A stretch of 64,000 nt of DNA from Apodemus sylvaticus. Lineage: Eukaryota; Chordata; Mammalia; Rodentia; Muridae. Positions 1-48,870 of the stretch are shown in pieces (the stretch's first letter is position 1; every line of letters starts with the position of its first letter). The notes beneath the pieces were generated by a model. The model searched no databases. It was not told where the DNA came from and was given only the letters and a program-made list of their open reading frames with translations. The DNA lies in assembly GCF_947179515.1 (NCBI RefSeq), contig NC_067472.1:105279506-105343505 (forward strand), in the 5' to 3' direction. Both the position numbers and the translations under genes were made by a program.

Positions 1-458
1 CTGTGCCAGGCCTTGCTCATGATCCATCAATGAAGACTAAGCTTCACCCTTTGAGGGTATACGTATTTCTCACCCCTCCCAGATCCTAGATTCAAAACAG
101 ACTTCCCTAGCCCCCGCCAACCCCCTCAGCCAGAAAGCCAAGCAATGACAATCTTGTGCTGCTGGCGACCCCAGGTGGCTATTGCAGAAATGACATTTTT
201 CCTATTCCCAAGGTCTTTCTTACTAGTGTCCATCCTCAAGTGCTGCGTGGATCACCAGGTGCCTAGGGATCCTGGGGTTCCCTGCAGCCCAGCCCCAGTC
301 CCATAGTCACAATCAGTGTGTATGTATGATCTGTAGGCTGCAGTAGCAGACGCTCTAAAATTCTCAGTTCCTCTGACTGGGGAGCAGAATGAGTTCATGC
401 CTTAACATGAGATTAGAGTCACCAGCCCTGACCCTGACTTGTATGGCTCTTCTTACAG
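1..458 (+). other. Plekhb1: Plekhb1 last intron (3' part)
   Basis: No coding sequence is recognised here. The stretch is unique-looking, has no clear SINE, and ends in the pyrimidine tract and AG that open the last exon. A CCCCAGGTGGCTA motif near 169-181 loosely resembles a CTCF core, but I do not call it. Confidence 0.7.
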
Positions 459-595
459 GTCCTGGTGTGACACACGTGATAGTTCGAGAGGATCCCTGCT
501 ACAGCTCAGGCGCCCCTTTGGCCATGGGCATGCTTGCTGGGGCTGCCACAGGTGCTGCTCTCGGCTCACTTATGTGGTCCCCTTGCTGGTTCTGA
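459..595 (+). CDS. Plekhb1: Plekhb1 (evectin-1) last coding exon, C-terminal hydrophobic tail
   Basis: Seen: an AG acceptor at 457-458 preceded by a pyrimidine run opens an exon that starts inside a Gly codon and reads PGVTHVIVREDPCYSSGAP, then a Gly/Ala-rich hydrophobic run (LAMGMLAGAATGAALGSL), and ends MWSPCWF with TGA at 593-595. Known: this is the C-terminal tail of PLEKHB1 (evectin-1/PHR1), a small pleckstrin-homology protein of photoreceptor, brain and post-Golgi membranes. The PH domain is N-terminal and the C-terminal hydrophobic stretch anchors the protein in membrane. The PH-domain exons lie off the left edge. The gene is convergent with Rab6a. The family was identified from remembered protein sequence, not from a search. 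Confidence 0.9.
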
Positions 596-2570
596 GCCCT
601 GGGGCTCAGATTGCTGGATGTGCATGTAGAACACAAGACCCTTTCCTTCTGGATCCTCTGCTATCTACCATCTAAACTGTCCCATTTTGACCCCTTTCTC
701 TCCATTAAGCCCTCTATGCTTGGCCCATTCCTCCACCACTTATCCTCTCCCTCAGAGGAAGCTAACATCTCAGGCACAGACATAGCCTAAAGTTCCTACA
801 TCTATTGCCAGGCACCCCCGTAAATCACATGTGAATTTCCTCTACACACAGCAAACATAACTTCATTTGGCTCTAAGTGTCTGAGGAATGGTGCTCACAA
901 GAGAGTGAACAATAAAGCTACAGTTATCTGTCTGGCAAGGATAAGTGGGGGCAAGGAGCAAGGATGCCCAAAGAATCAAATAACAGTTGGCTTGGCATTG
1001 TGGCAGGGGTTGGATTGTAGTGGTCCTAGTTCTAGGCGAAGGAGCTTGCTTGATAAAGGCATGATGGGGCTTTTTATGGAGTGAAGTTCTTAATTTCAAC
1101 TGTAATGAATACCTTAGCTGTCTAGTTAGCACTGGCAGAACATACCCTTATCCAAATCACAGAACTTGGTACCTTTTCCCCATTTGTAGCTTCTCTATGA
1201 TAGCTGAGCTAACCCTAAGGGTTCCTAGCTGTGGGAATAGGTAAGCTCTTTGGGACCTCCAGCCTTAGGAAGTTCCTTCCATTAGGAAATGCCTTTCTGA
1301 TCCCAGGAGCTCAGCTCGATGGCACTGTTAACATCTGAAGCGTAGTCTCTTCCTTCACTCTGGAGGGAGATGGCATTATTTTGCTCTTGGGGCCTGATCC
1401 ACCTTGGTACCAGCCTGGGGAACCCTTCATGTGCCTGTCTGTAGGTGGCAAGCAATCTCTCCATTTGATCCTGTTCCAAACGATTCCATTACCCTTTCCC
1501 AATTGCCAATAGAAAAGCTAAAATCCCTGGCTCAGTGGCCAGAGTGCCCACTAAAATTCCTAGCATATGCGAGCGCTCTGTTGGCTTAGCTGCAGACACT
1601 AATAAAGGCATGATTGGCCCCAGAACTGGCTTTGCTTGTTTTGTTCCTCTTAGGATAACTCTGTGACCCAGCATCTACTGGTAGATGCATTATGAGTTTA
1701 GGTGGAATTGATGTGAGCTGAACAATTTGGGACAATTTATTATCTATTTTGCTTTTCCTACCCATAGCACGGCAGATGAAGTTGGTTATCTCTTAAGAGT
1801 CAAAAGAGGCTCTATCAGGATCTCTGTTCTATGAGCTAAGGTGATAATCCAGAGCTGGCACTGCCTGCCAAGAGACCTCTGATATTAGAATATTTGTGTG
1901 TCCATGAATGTAGAAAGCCAGAGCTCAACAGCCTTAGTGCCTTTATCAATCTTCTCCCTATTTTTGATGTCTCTCACTGAACCTGGAGCTCACCATTTTG
2001 CCTAAACTGACTGGCAAGAGAGCCTCAGGGATTTTCCTATCTCTGCCTTTCAAAAGCTGAGATTAAAGGTTCCTGCTGTGGTACCCAACTTTTTATCTGG
2101 GTGCTGTGTCCCCGTACTTATGTGATGAGGACTCTACTGACTAAAACATCACCTCAGCTCCCAAGTGTTAGGACTGTTCCCACTGTAGCTTCCCCCACCT
2201 AAGCCGGAACTAATTAATTGTTCATAGAAACCTTGTGGGTAGGAACAAACAACCTGCATTAGGCTTCTGGAGGCTGTCAAATGGCAGAAACTCCAGCTAA
2301 AACTGTTCAAGCCAAAGCTAGATTCAAGGAGAATTCAGACCGAGACACTGCTCCCACACTGACAAAGCTGTCATCTGTCTCAAGCATAGGCACTGAGTAT
2401 GACCATATGATTATTAGCAGAGATCCTAGGAACCACAAGGCCAATCCTCCAAGCATCTTGTTGCAGTGCCTTACCTTTGTTTTCACCAACTCCTCTTCTT
2501 TTGGTATTTGTTGTATCCTAATGCTACTCTGAAGACAGCTGCACCAATAAAATGTATGGCATGTGGCTTT
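596..2570 (+). other. Plekhb1: Plekhb1 3' UTR (extent inferred)
   Basis: The sequence after the stop is mostly non-repetitive to about 2,640. AATAAA hexamers on the + strand occur at 911-916, 1601-1606 and 2546-2551. Any of these could end the transcript, and more than one may be used. The longest option gives a UTR of about 2 kb. I cannot tell from sequence alone which is the main site, so the right boundary is a maximum. Confidence 0.5.
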
Positions 2571-2644
2571 TTCTCTTACAAAGGCAGGGATTTCCCTTGA
2601 TCTCTAAGTGGTCAGACTCTGGGGGGTCATAAGAACTGTAGTAT

Positions 2645-2830
2645 CTGAATGCTCGCTCGCTCTCTCTCTCTGTCTGTCCATCCATATATATTGCTTTTTG
2701 AGACAGTGTTTCTCTGTGTAGCCCCAACTTCCCTGAATTCAGGACCCACCTGCCTCTGCCTCTGCCCTCACACCCTTTCTAACCCCCTAGTGCTAGGATT
2801 AAAGATTTGTACTACTACAGATGGCTAAAG
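2645..2830 (-). repeat. (TC)n stretch plus B1 SINE, antisense, diverged
   Basis: A short GCTC/TC-rich run (2,649-2,680) leads into an antisense B1. Recognisable phrases are GAGACAGTGTTTCTCTGTGT, CACCTGCCTCTGCCTCTGCC and TGCTAGGATTAAAG. It lies just past the last Plekhb1 poly(A) signal, in the gap between the convergent genes. Confidence 0.75.
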
Positions 2831-3280
2831 TGTAAGCTGAAAACCAGCAATGGGCTAGGCTTAGAGGCCCTGTTTGCAGGTCACGTGTCCGTCCCTTCCT
2901 AAGATAAAAGTTTTGCTTCGCAACTCATGCCAATCTTGAGCTAACAATCCCACTGGCCCAGACTCTTGAGTCTGGGTTTATGCATATACATTACTTTGTC
3001 AGTTAAAATTACTTTAAAAATAAAGTCATTCCTTGCCTAACTCTCTTCACCAAGTCAGTATCACAGAGTACAGATGGTATAACCTGGGACACAAACCTGG
3101 GTCTAATGTCTGTGTGTAGTATAGCCTACTCCTGCAGGTGTCCTAATTAGCAGAACACAACAAGCTTAAACACAAAAGAACATTTGGCCAAGAAACATAG
3201 TAACCAATGTGTAAGGGCCTGGCTGGTATAATAATATTTTGTATTTTTTTGTAAGCAGAACTACATTTTAAAATAACAGC
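2831..3280. other. Gap between convergent Plekhb1 and Rab6a 3' ends
   Basis: No gene, SINE or long simple repeat is recognised. It is unique-looking A/T-rich sequence. If the distal poly(A) signals of both genes are used, the tail-to-tail gap is only about 0.7 kb. Confidence 0.5.
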
Positions 3281-3297
3281 AAGACAGTAATACAGAT

Positions 3298-3303
3298 TTT
3301 ATT
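3298..3303 (-). terminator. Candidate distal poly(A) signal of Rab6a
   Basis: AATAAA on the - strand, followed downstream (lower coordinates) by A/T-rich unique sequence. It marks the left edge of the repeat-free block that follows the Rab6a stop codon. Confidence 0.5.
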
Positions 3304-3938
3304 ACTGCCATCATGTGTTGTATTTAATTGTAGCTCTACTTATGTGAACGAAAACACAACTGATTTCCACAGATGAGAGAGATTTGTGTTATCACTGTCA
3401 TAAATCTTTAGCTCAGTTGCAATTATATAAGACCTTATTTGATATATGGTCCATCACTGACCAAAATATCACACCCCAGAAAGGGCTGCCTCTTGAGCTG
3501 CAGCCCCTCTTCCACACCCTCATGCCTTGAAAAGAATTCTGACTTCCTGGGTTTTTTTTTTTTCCCACATTTGTTCTTGCTAGTCATTTATTTATATATT
3601 CCAAACGCACTTTATCAACTAGGAGAGAAGCATAAGCAAGAAGCACTGGCAGCAATGGGAAGCCAAGTCAATACCTGTTTTCTTTTGTGTTTTATTTATA
3701 TATACTTGGCAGCAAAACTGTGTTTAAAGAAAAAATCTAGACCATGAACACATTTTACTGTTTTGGTTTAAGAACTCCAAGCCAAATAAAAAGAGCAGCA
3801 TGAAAAGCAGCATGCTGGTTACTTCCAAATAACATAGAATCAAATGTAACAGTGTAGGAAGATGATCATTCCCCCTTCTCCAGAAATTACAATTCCTTCA
3901 AATAAAGAATGTGAATCGTGTGCCATATTGAATTGATA

Positions 3939-3944
3939 TTTATT
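3939..3944 (-). terminator. Candidate proximal poly(A) signal of Rab6a
   Basis: AATAAA on the - strand within the UTR block. It would shorten the UTR by about 640 nt relative to the distal signal. Confidence 0.4.
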
Positions 3945-4337
3945 TCAGGACATGCCATGTCAAAATAAAACAAAAGAGTCAATCCTTGCTTTTAACAATA
4001 ATATGTATTATAAAAGCACTTTACAACTCCATCCCATGTTTGAATATAAGTTACAGGGTATGTGGGCTAATGATTATCTGAACGTATTTCTCTATTCAGA
4101 TCCATAATCCAAGTGCTCTCCGAGTGTTACAAGGTGACAGTATGTGAAAGTGGAGGAGGACAGGGAAAGGGGAGTTGGGTTTTCCAGTTAGGGATTTTGT
4201 TGCAATGAGGAGGTGAGGAAGTATGAAGTTATTTTTGTTACCTTTTCATCTTTATACTGTGTTAAGTAATGCTTACAACATAAACTCCGCAGGCTTCTTC
4301 TGAGCTAGAACTCAGAATTTTTCCCCTGCAAATAATG

Positions 4338-4345
4338 TATTTACA
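4338..4345 (-). promoter_or_regulatory. Pumilio response element-like motif in Rab6a 3' UTR
   Basis: Reads TGTAAATA on the Rab6a transcript strand, a perfect match to the known UGUANAUA consensus. Motif match only; binding is not shown. Confidence 0.35.
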
Positions 4346-5884
4346 AATGTGTTTATTAACTTACACAGCAATCTCACAATAACTAGTAAAGATTAAAAGA
4401 GTGCACTCCTAGTATATTTGTTTGCAATGTTTCAAGGGAAATACATATTGCCATGGTGATGAAGCTCTAAATGTTCAACAAAACACCTAAAAATTCAAAG
4501 TTTTTTTTTTAAAAAAAAAGGACAAAGAAATAAATATTACCAAAGAAAAAAGATTAAGTGTAGCTTAAATACAAAACTAAATTGCTAATTAACTTATTTA
4601 TATAGATCTAATAAAAAGCAAAAAACACCTTGAAAGACCCAACATTTAAAAAATGCTAAAAAATAAGGCATAAATCTGTATTACAGTGACTTTTATTTCC
4701 ATTCTCTCCTTTCCCTCTTAATGCATGCCTTCTCTGACCTGCCTCCTGGGACTTCCAAGGAAATTATTTCCACATTCAAATTTGACCCAAAGTCCAGAGC
4801 AGAAGGATATTTGCTATTCTGTGAGGGTACTTTAGTTGGTAAACTTTAGATATTTCTACTAGATCTAGCAGTTTTCCTCATGTCAAATTTATATTCTGCT
4901 GGTTCTTAAAGGAAACTGATCTTTACAATGCCTTGTCTACATAGCATTTTTTTTTTGGAAAAGAAACCCAAGTGAAATTTATTGCTCAAGAAGGTGCTAA
5001 TTTTTTTTTTTTAAAGATAGCATTTTGACAATTAAAACATTTTGGGAGAACTGCTAAAACTTTTATAATTTCACCATGACGAAACAAATATTAAAAAATG
5101 GTTCAGAAGTACTTGGTTACTTTTCTCTCCCAGAGTCTAGTAAAGCTTCTGTGAAAGGGGCACCTGTTCTGATCAGACATATATTTTATGTTCCTTTACC
5201 TGGCACTCAGTAAATTCGTGGACTCATTTTGAAGACACACCAGAACCCTTTCCTTATTCAAGCACTGCCTATCATGATGGCAACAGCTGAGTTCTGACCT
5301 AAAGAAGGCCTAAGTAATTCACATCAGTGCTCAAGAATAATTTTGGGCATTATGGCTCATGGCCCGGAGCTAAAAGCTATCTGTAAACCTATGGATACTT
5401 CCAAAGGGGTTGGTTAGACTGCTGTTTGCCATCTCTTGTTTGTTTGGAGAAGGTAAGAACAGGGGAGGGGAGAAGGAAGAGGCAAGAAAAGCTGGGAGAC
5501 AGCAAGAAGGTAGGCAAATGCTGCTGTGAACACACTGCTCTTTAACAAGCCACACACATACTGCTGAGATTTTCGTCATTTTAAAGTACATTATCATAAC
5601 ATTAAAAAGGGAAAAAAATGTTAAGAAAATGTATCTAATCCTCAAAGTTATCACGAGTATGCTGGAATCATTTGGCTTTTAAAAAATATAAATAATAAAG
5701 ACACTGACTTTTTTGTGCTTGTGAAGCTAATAGATCATCTCCACGAAACAGGCAGCAATGATGAATTGCAATACGTTATTACTGAAGGGGAAAGGTTCAA
5801 GCCAATATTCACACTGCAGTCAATGAAAGAGTATGGGGCCAAAGCAGTGAGCTTCCGCAGAAGGGTTGAAAGATGCCAGGAGGA

Positions 5885-42956
<37,072 letters not shown>

Positions 42957-43637
42957 TCAGCCCAGAGACCTCTTCCAGACCACTGCAGCTCCAACCGGCT
43001 GACGAAGAGGGCCGAGCGGAAGGGGCAGCCTCCGAGTCCTCTCGGCCCCTACAGGGCCGGGCAGAGGGGCGAGGCCGAAGGGAGAGTGACTCCACCGACC
43101 GGCAGCCGACGCCGCCGCCTCCCCGCAGAGTCGCCTAGCACCGAGCCAGGCCAGCGGCCGCGAAGGGACGCAGGGCGGTGTCGGAGGCAACCAGCGGTGC
43201 GCTCGGGCTTCGCTAGCCTAGCGCCGTTCCTTCCCTCAGAACGCGGCGCGGAAACTGAGGTGAGAGAGGAGGGTGGCGGGGCGAGCGCCGCAGACGCGTC
43301 TGGGACCTAGCACGCGCAGCGCTCGGGCTCTCACAGCAGCCGACGCCACCGCAGCCCAACCCGCTGAGTGCGCGAGCCTCTGGCGCGGATGCGGGGAGAG
43401 TCCGGGCGCGAGCCTGCCGCCCCGCCGGCGTCGGACGTGATGCGTGAGTACGTGCGCGTGCGCGTCGCCGCGAGCGCCTTCCTGGTTTCGCCAGCAATCC
43501 CGACTCCTCCCGTGCTGCTGAGAAAGGGGCTGATCAGGTTCCTACTGGCGCCTGGAGAAGCCAGGAGGAGGCGGGACTGATTTCCGGGTAAGCAAGGGGA
43601 GGGGAGGAGGAAGAGAGGGAAAAAAAAAGGGAACGCG

Positions 43638-43664
43638 TACGTCACTGTCAAGTCGAGCCAATCA
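43638..43664. promoter_or_regulatory. CRE-like half site and CCAAT box
   Basis: TACGTCAC followed 12 bases later by CCAATCA, a common pairing in CpG-island promoters (CREB/ATF and NF-Y). Motif matches only. Confidence 0.5.
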
Positions 43665-44049
43665 GAAAAAGCGGAGGGCAGGCAGATGCTAAGTGAGGTG
43701 GCGGTGCGAGAGCGCGCTCGACTCTCGCGCGGAGGAAGGTGTAGGGTCCTGGCGGCCATAGGAAGTGTGGCGCGACTCAAGGCGATTGGAGGAGGGAAGA
43801 GGGAAAAGAAGGTGGGACGGAGGCGGAGCCGGAACCAAAGGTGGAATGACCGCAGCAAAGCGTGGGTGGGGTTGGGTTGCTCAAGGGGTATTGTTGGTGC
43901 TAAACCCTTAGCGCCGCTCCTCCTCCCTCAGTTCAGCCCTTCACCCATTTGCCCTATCCTTCTAAACGTAATTCCTTGCTCAGCATCTTCGCATATAGAT
44001 TTCCCACCGTTACTCCCTGGAGTTTCATAACTACCAGAAACAAGTCCTC

Positions 44050-44395
44050 TCCATTTTGTGGTTGAGGAACCTGGAGTTCAACAGAAGGAAATGACTTGCA
44101 AAATCCACGTAGTCGTGTAATAGAATCAAGGTTTTATTCGAACCCCTGCTACCTCCTTACTGTTAAGCCATCTCACTCCCTAGTGTCTGTTGGCGTGATC
44201 CTCTGTTGTTTTAGGTGCCCATAACGTCAGGTGATGACCACCTTCTACGCGCTAGAAATGGGTTTAGATGCCATATAAACCAAACCCCTCATATTACAGA
44301 TAAGAAATAACTGCCCACTTAGCTATGCAGCTTCGGAAAAGGTCACACAAGATACCGGAGGGCTGCCTCAACGAGATCACAAATCTGCGGAAGGA
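44050..44395 (-). repeat. Two MIR-like ancient SINEs side by side
   Basis: 44,055-44,180: ATTTTGTGGTTGAGGAACCT, AATGACTTGCAAAATCCACG, TTCGAACCCCTGCTACCTCC. 44,270-44,390: CATATTACAGATAAGAAATA, GGAAAAGGTCACACAAGATA. Both read as MIR in reverse. Confidence 0.65.
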
Positions 44396-44714
44396 GTATT
44401 TAAAAGATCACTCTTTTTCCCTTAAAGCAGCACTTCTGGATATGCTTGAGTGGGGCTCCCATAGTCATCCGAAGCATTTCCAATTGTCAACATGATTTGA
44501 GATCCAGTAAGATTATGGTGAATGCCATAAGAAAACATGAACTAAGCATAATGTGGACAATTATGTAACATATAATTAAATGTAAGTTTTCATCTAAATG
44601 GGATCCCTAAAAACAGTATCAGACAAAAACAAAATATATTGTATATATTTTGTATATATGCAGGGTATATATGAATTGAGTATAATATGAATATTTGTTA
44701 ATTAACAGTATTTT

Positions 44715-44910
44715 GAGCCGGGTTGTAGTGGCGCACGCCTGTAATACCAACACTCTGGGAGATAGAGACAGGCAGATTTCTGAGTTCGAGGCCAGCCTTG
44801 TCTACAGAGTGAGTTCCAGGACTGCCAGGGCTATACATAGAAACCCTGTCTTGAAAAAACCAAATCCAAAAAACCCCCAAAAAACAAACAAACAAAAAAA
44901 AAAAACCCAA
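44715..44910 (+). repeat. B1 SINE, young
   Basis: GCCGGGTTGTAGTGGCGCAC through GAAACCCTGTCTTGAAAAAA, long A-rich tail. Confidence 0.92.
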
Positions 44911-45019
44911 CCTAGCATTTTGTACTGATTCATTTATTATAACATGTAAGTCCTATTAATGTAAACTGTTAATAGAGGATTCTGGAGTGGTATATGGGAA
45001 CTAATATAATGGCCTTTGT

Positions 45020-45690
45020 TATTCTCTGTCTAGTGCTTCACATCTGTAATCCCAACCCTCAGGAAGGTAAGGCAGGAGGATTGCTGTCAGGTCCAGGCAA
45101 GCCTGGGCTCGTTAGTTCCAGCTTAGTCTAAGATACAGAATGAGGTCCTGCCTCAAAAAAAAAAAAAAAAAAATCAGAAAAAAAAAAAGAGCTAGAGATA
45201 TGTGTCAGTAGTAGAGTAATTTTTCTAGCATGTATGAGGCCCTAAATCTACTCCTTAGGACCTAAGAAACTTCTGGAGCCACACATGGTGGTGCATGCCC
45301 ATAATCATAGCACTTGAGAGATAGAGGTTAGAGGATCTTAAGTTTAAGGCCAGCCTGAGCTACATACCCAAGTCAAGCTGCATGAAACCACTCATCAAAA
45401 GAGGGAAAAGAATTCTAAATAAAGTCTATTCACAGAAGACAAAAAACAAGCTCAGGACCATTGAATAGAGAATTTGGCATCTGCACAATTTCTGCAACTC
45501 TTCAACATCTCATGGGACAAGATCTAAAAAAGAGATCTCTGTTCAGCAATAACAGAAACCTTTTAATGACATCAAAACTCACATCTGTAATGCCAGTAAG
45601 AGGGAATAGAGGCGGGAGTTTGAGATCATAGGTAACTACAGAGGTGAGTTTGAGGTCAGCCTGAGCTACATAAGAGCTTGTCAAAAATAC
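45020..45690 (+). repeat. Cluster of old B1, ID and B1-type SINEs
   Basis: 45,025-45,178 (B4/B1-like, CACATCTGTAATCCCAACCC). 45,190-45,262 (ID-like, AGCTAGAGATATGTGTCAGT). 45,278-45,400 (B1, ACATGGTGGTGCATGCCCAT). 45,580-45,690 (B1, CACATCTGTAATGCCAGTAA). Confidence 0.7.
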
Positions 45691-45944
45691 TTTGGAAACA
45701 TAAATAAAAAAAATGTATAAGTAAAAACATCAAAAGTCTCTTGTTAATTTAAAAAGTCTATATACAGTATATTCTACACAAAATACTTTTACATTATTGA
45801 CAAATCCTTATCAAATGGAAAATGACTCACTGATGGATAAATTAGGAGAAGAAACAAGTTGAAAGTGTCTATCTTGACCTACCAAGGACACAACTATATC
45901 TCAGAACTTTCTCTATCTAAATGTACTTTCTGTGTTCTCTAGGA

Positions 45945-46010
45945 ATAGCTCAGGGGTACAGTGCTTCCTTTGCATACACTAAGTCTTGGGTCTAATCCTA
46001 ACACTAAGTC
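45945..46010 (+). repeat. ID-like fragment
   Basis: AATAGCTCAGGGGTACAGTG and TAAGTCTTGGGTCTAATCC. Confidence 0.6.
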
Positions 46011-46144
46011 AACCAGTCAATAATAAAGAATTACAAAAAAAATTTTTTTCCCTGCAGTTCCTCTCAAACAAGTGGTAGAATTTTTGAATGTATATCTAAA
46101 AGGAAAAAGGAAAAGCTGGGTCATAATATAAATATTTGACTTTT

Positions 46145-46354
46145 AAAACCACAGTAGCAGCTGGTACTGGATGATGGAGAGTTTCAGACCAGCCTAGACT
46201 ACATAGCAAAACTTGTCTCAGAAAGAGAACTAGCCAAGTCTAGTAGGTCATGCCTATAATCCTAGCAGGAGTCCTAGCTTGGGTGACATAATTAATCTCA
46301 GGCAGGCGTGAATCTCAGCAGAAGACATTGTCTCAGAAGCAGGGATAGGAGGAG

Positions 46355-46386
<32 letters not shown>

Positions 46387-46415
46387 GAAAAAGGGAAGAA
46401 GAGGAGGATGAAGAA
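46145..46415 (+). repeat. Decayed B1-type SINEs and a (GGA)n tract
   Basis: CAGACCAGCCTAGACTACAT and GTAGGTCATGCCTATAATCC. An AGG/GAAGAA-rich purine tract lies at about 46,346-46,412. Confidence 0.7.
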
Positions 46416-46439
46416 GTCATTGAAATTGTTGTCTTGGCT

Positions 46440-47280
46440 CATACGAGTAGCTTCTCAGGTCAGAAAGGACACCGCCAACAGTACCTCAGTTCCTAGCACA
46501 CAAAGTACAGTAACAAGAAACTATTTCTCAAATGCGTTTGCAAACAAAAATGAGAGTGGCTTTTTCTCTGGTAGGTTCCAGGTTTTCATTGTTTCCTGAA
46601 ATAGCCTTTAGAGTGGCATCTGAGGATTCTAACTGCTTTGTACTTCCTCCAGAACATTGTGAATCAATTCCTTCCTGCTGCTTTGTTTCTAGTCACCAAA
46701 CAGCTGGGGCTCTGAGGAGGAGAGGCTGGTATGACAATTCTGACCGTCTGTGTTTCACACCTTAGCAAGTTGGAGGCCTCCCTTTGTCCCCTCTCCCTTC
46801 TTCCCTCTGCTCTGTCTTCCTGGATCTCAAGCTGTTGTCCTTGGTTGTCCCAGACTTTAATCTTCATAGGATCAGAACTTATATATTGTACCCTAACTTT
46901 TGAAAAATGCTTGGTACACAGTAGTCATGCAACAGATATTTGCTAAATAAATAAAATAAATAAGAATTAAATTTTTTTGTTGTCTCAAAAGAATGAATAG
47001 AATTTTGAACATTTGAGGAAGAGTAAAAACATTTTGTTAGAGACTATCAGCCAAAAATTTGTTAGTGTAAATTGATACTATTTCCTATTTGTGCAAAGGA
47101 TGTCCAGAACAGAGTTCATAACTAAAACCTAGCAGCAATAGAAGGGAACAGCCTTAGCCTGGTAGCTGGAAATTCAGAATTACTTAGAGCAGCGTCTTTG
47201 ATTAACTTAAAGTAATTGGAAATCTGTCGAGGAATCTTATATAGAAATTGTAATAAAAGTATAACTCACCTTCACTGAGA
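46440..47280. other. Intergenic, mostly unique
   Basis: No gene. AAAATGCTTGGTACACAGTA with TTTGCTAAATAAATAAA (46,900-46,960) looks like the tail of a MIR or similar old mammalian repeat. Confidence 0.4.
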
Positions 47281-47294
47281 GAGAAATTTTGTTT

Positions 47295-47570
47295 TATTTT
47301 ATTTTAAAGACTAGGTCTATCTCTTTGTGGTCCTAGAGTTCACTATGTAGTCCAGGCTGGCCTTGAACTCATAGAGATCCACCTACCTTTGCTTCGCCAG
47401 TGGTAGAATTAAGGCATGATCCCCCATGCCTGGCTAAAAAAAGTTCTTGAAAGAGGACTGTTTTTGAAATTTTTTTGGTGTAGCCCAGCCAATCCTGGAA
47501 CTCAAGATCCCCCTGCCTCAGCCTACCAAGTGCTAGAATTAGGGGCATGCACCTCCACATACAGTGATCT
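47295..47570 (-). repeat. Two old B1 SINEs, antisense
   Basis: 47,300-47,435 (GTAGTCCAGGCTGGCCTTGA) and 47,462-47,570 (GTGTAGCCCAGCCAATCCTG). Confidence 0.75.
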
Positions 47571-47579
47571 TGTATTATT

Positions 47580-48480
47580 CTTTGTTGTAGACACTACTAA
47601 TTGCCCACTTCAGAATAAACAAAACACACTTAACTTTTTTTTTTCCAGCTAAGGTACAGGCACATGGCACAGTCTGAAGCAGTCAGCGATGAAAGAGTTG
47701 ATATAGAAGTTTTTGAGAAAAAATGTTATTTCTTTAAATGAGAAAGTACAGTTGTAGAAAATCTGTTTTTCTACCTTTGGATGTGACTGTTCATGAGCAT
47801 AATGTTTATAGTTAATACAGCTCTATGTAACTCGGAGTTTAAAATATCAACCCATTGACGACAGCTGATCAGGGTGGCCAGAGAATCATGAACTAATGAA
47901 TGGACTCCGGATCTAGCCTTTCTCTGGACTTTTTTTTTATAGTAAAACTATAAACATCCTTATATGTAACAATGTCATAGTATATAAATGCTTTGTATTC
48001 CTTTGTTATTATAAGAGATGAAATTGTTGTATTTGGATTCTCAAAGCCCTCACACAGTTTCTTGCATGTTACAGATGTGATATTATGTTTATATCTAAAA
48101 CACAATAATAGGTGCTAAGATGGAACTGCCTTTTCATGTCTACTACTCCCTAAAAAAAGTTTTATTGCTCTTATAAATGCAAGAAAGCAATAGAAAGAGA
48201 AAAAATATCCAGGTACAAAGACCAAAATCATATTGCCCGTATTTGAAACAAATAATAGCTTTGGCAGGAATTCAAATTCAAATTCCATCAAATTCCTTTC
48301 CAACCCACCCTACAGAGTTATTATGATCATTACTTCAAATACTAGTGGTTCAAAAACAGTATAAAAATAAAGGATGCTCAATAACTCAAGGAGACCAATT
48401 AAAAGAGTTCGATTAATATATAAAGTGTATTTCAGGTGTCTCATTTCAAAAGAACCATGCCAAAACACCCAGAGTACCTA
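47580..48480. other. Intergenic, no feature recognised
   Basis: About 0.9 kb of A/T-rich sequence without recognisable repeat or coding match. Confidence 0.4.
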
Positions 48481-48484
48481 ATAT

Positions 48485-48870
48485 TAAAGCCTTTTGTCAG
48501 TGCTTAGCATGTATGAGGCCCTGGGTCCAACCCCTAGCTTCAAAATGAACAAACAGAAGCCCAATGACAAACAAACAAACAAAAAACCAAAAAACCAAAT
48601 ATATTGACCTGAAGAGTAACCTGTAACTATGTACCATGAGAGAAGAATAAGAATTATTTAGTAGGAGTTGGAGAACTGGGCTCAGCAGTTAAAGAGCACT
48701 GGCTGCTCTTCCAAAGGACCTGGGTTTGATTCCCAGCCATATGGCAGCTCACAACTGTCTGTAACTCTAGTTCCAGGGTATCTGATGTCCTCTTCTGGCT
48801 TCTCCAGGCATGAGGCATGCAAATGGTGCACAGACACATGTGCAGGCAAAACATCCATATATATAAAATA
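48485..48870 (+). repeat. ID-like fragment and B3 SINE
   Basis: ID-like at 48,485-48,540 (AGCATGTATGAGGCCCTGGG). B3 at 48,662-48,870 (TCTAGTTCCAGGGTATCTGA). Confidence 0.8.

Larger units (their letters stand above)
3280..5884 (-). other. Rab6a: Rab6a 3' UTR (distal end inferred)
   Basis: The sequence is free of SINEs from the stop down to about 2.8 kb, as expected of a conserved UTR. - strand AATAAA hexamers are at 4983-4978, 3944-3939 and 3303-3298. The distal one would give a UTR of about 2.6 kb, which fits the mRNA of roughly 3.5 kb that I recall for this gene. The middle one gives about 1.95 kb. A Pumilio-type TGTAAATA lies at 4345-4338 on the transcript strand. Confidence 0.6.

Noticed and set aside
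43331..43858. 175-residue open frame on the - strand in the CpG island
   Set aside because: GC-rich sequence has few stop codons. No homology is recognised and it lies upstream of Rab6a without splice or start support.
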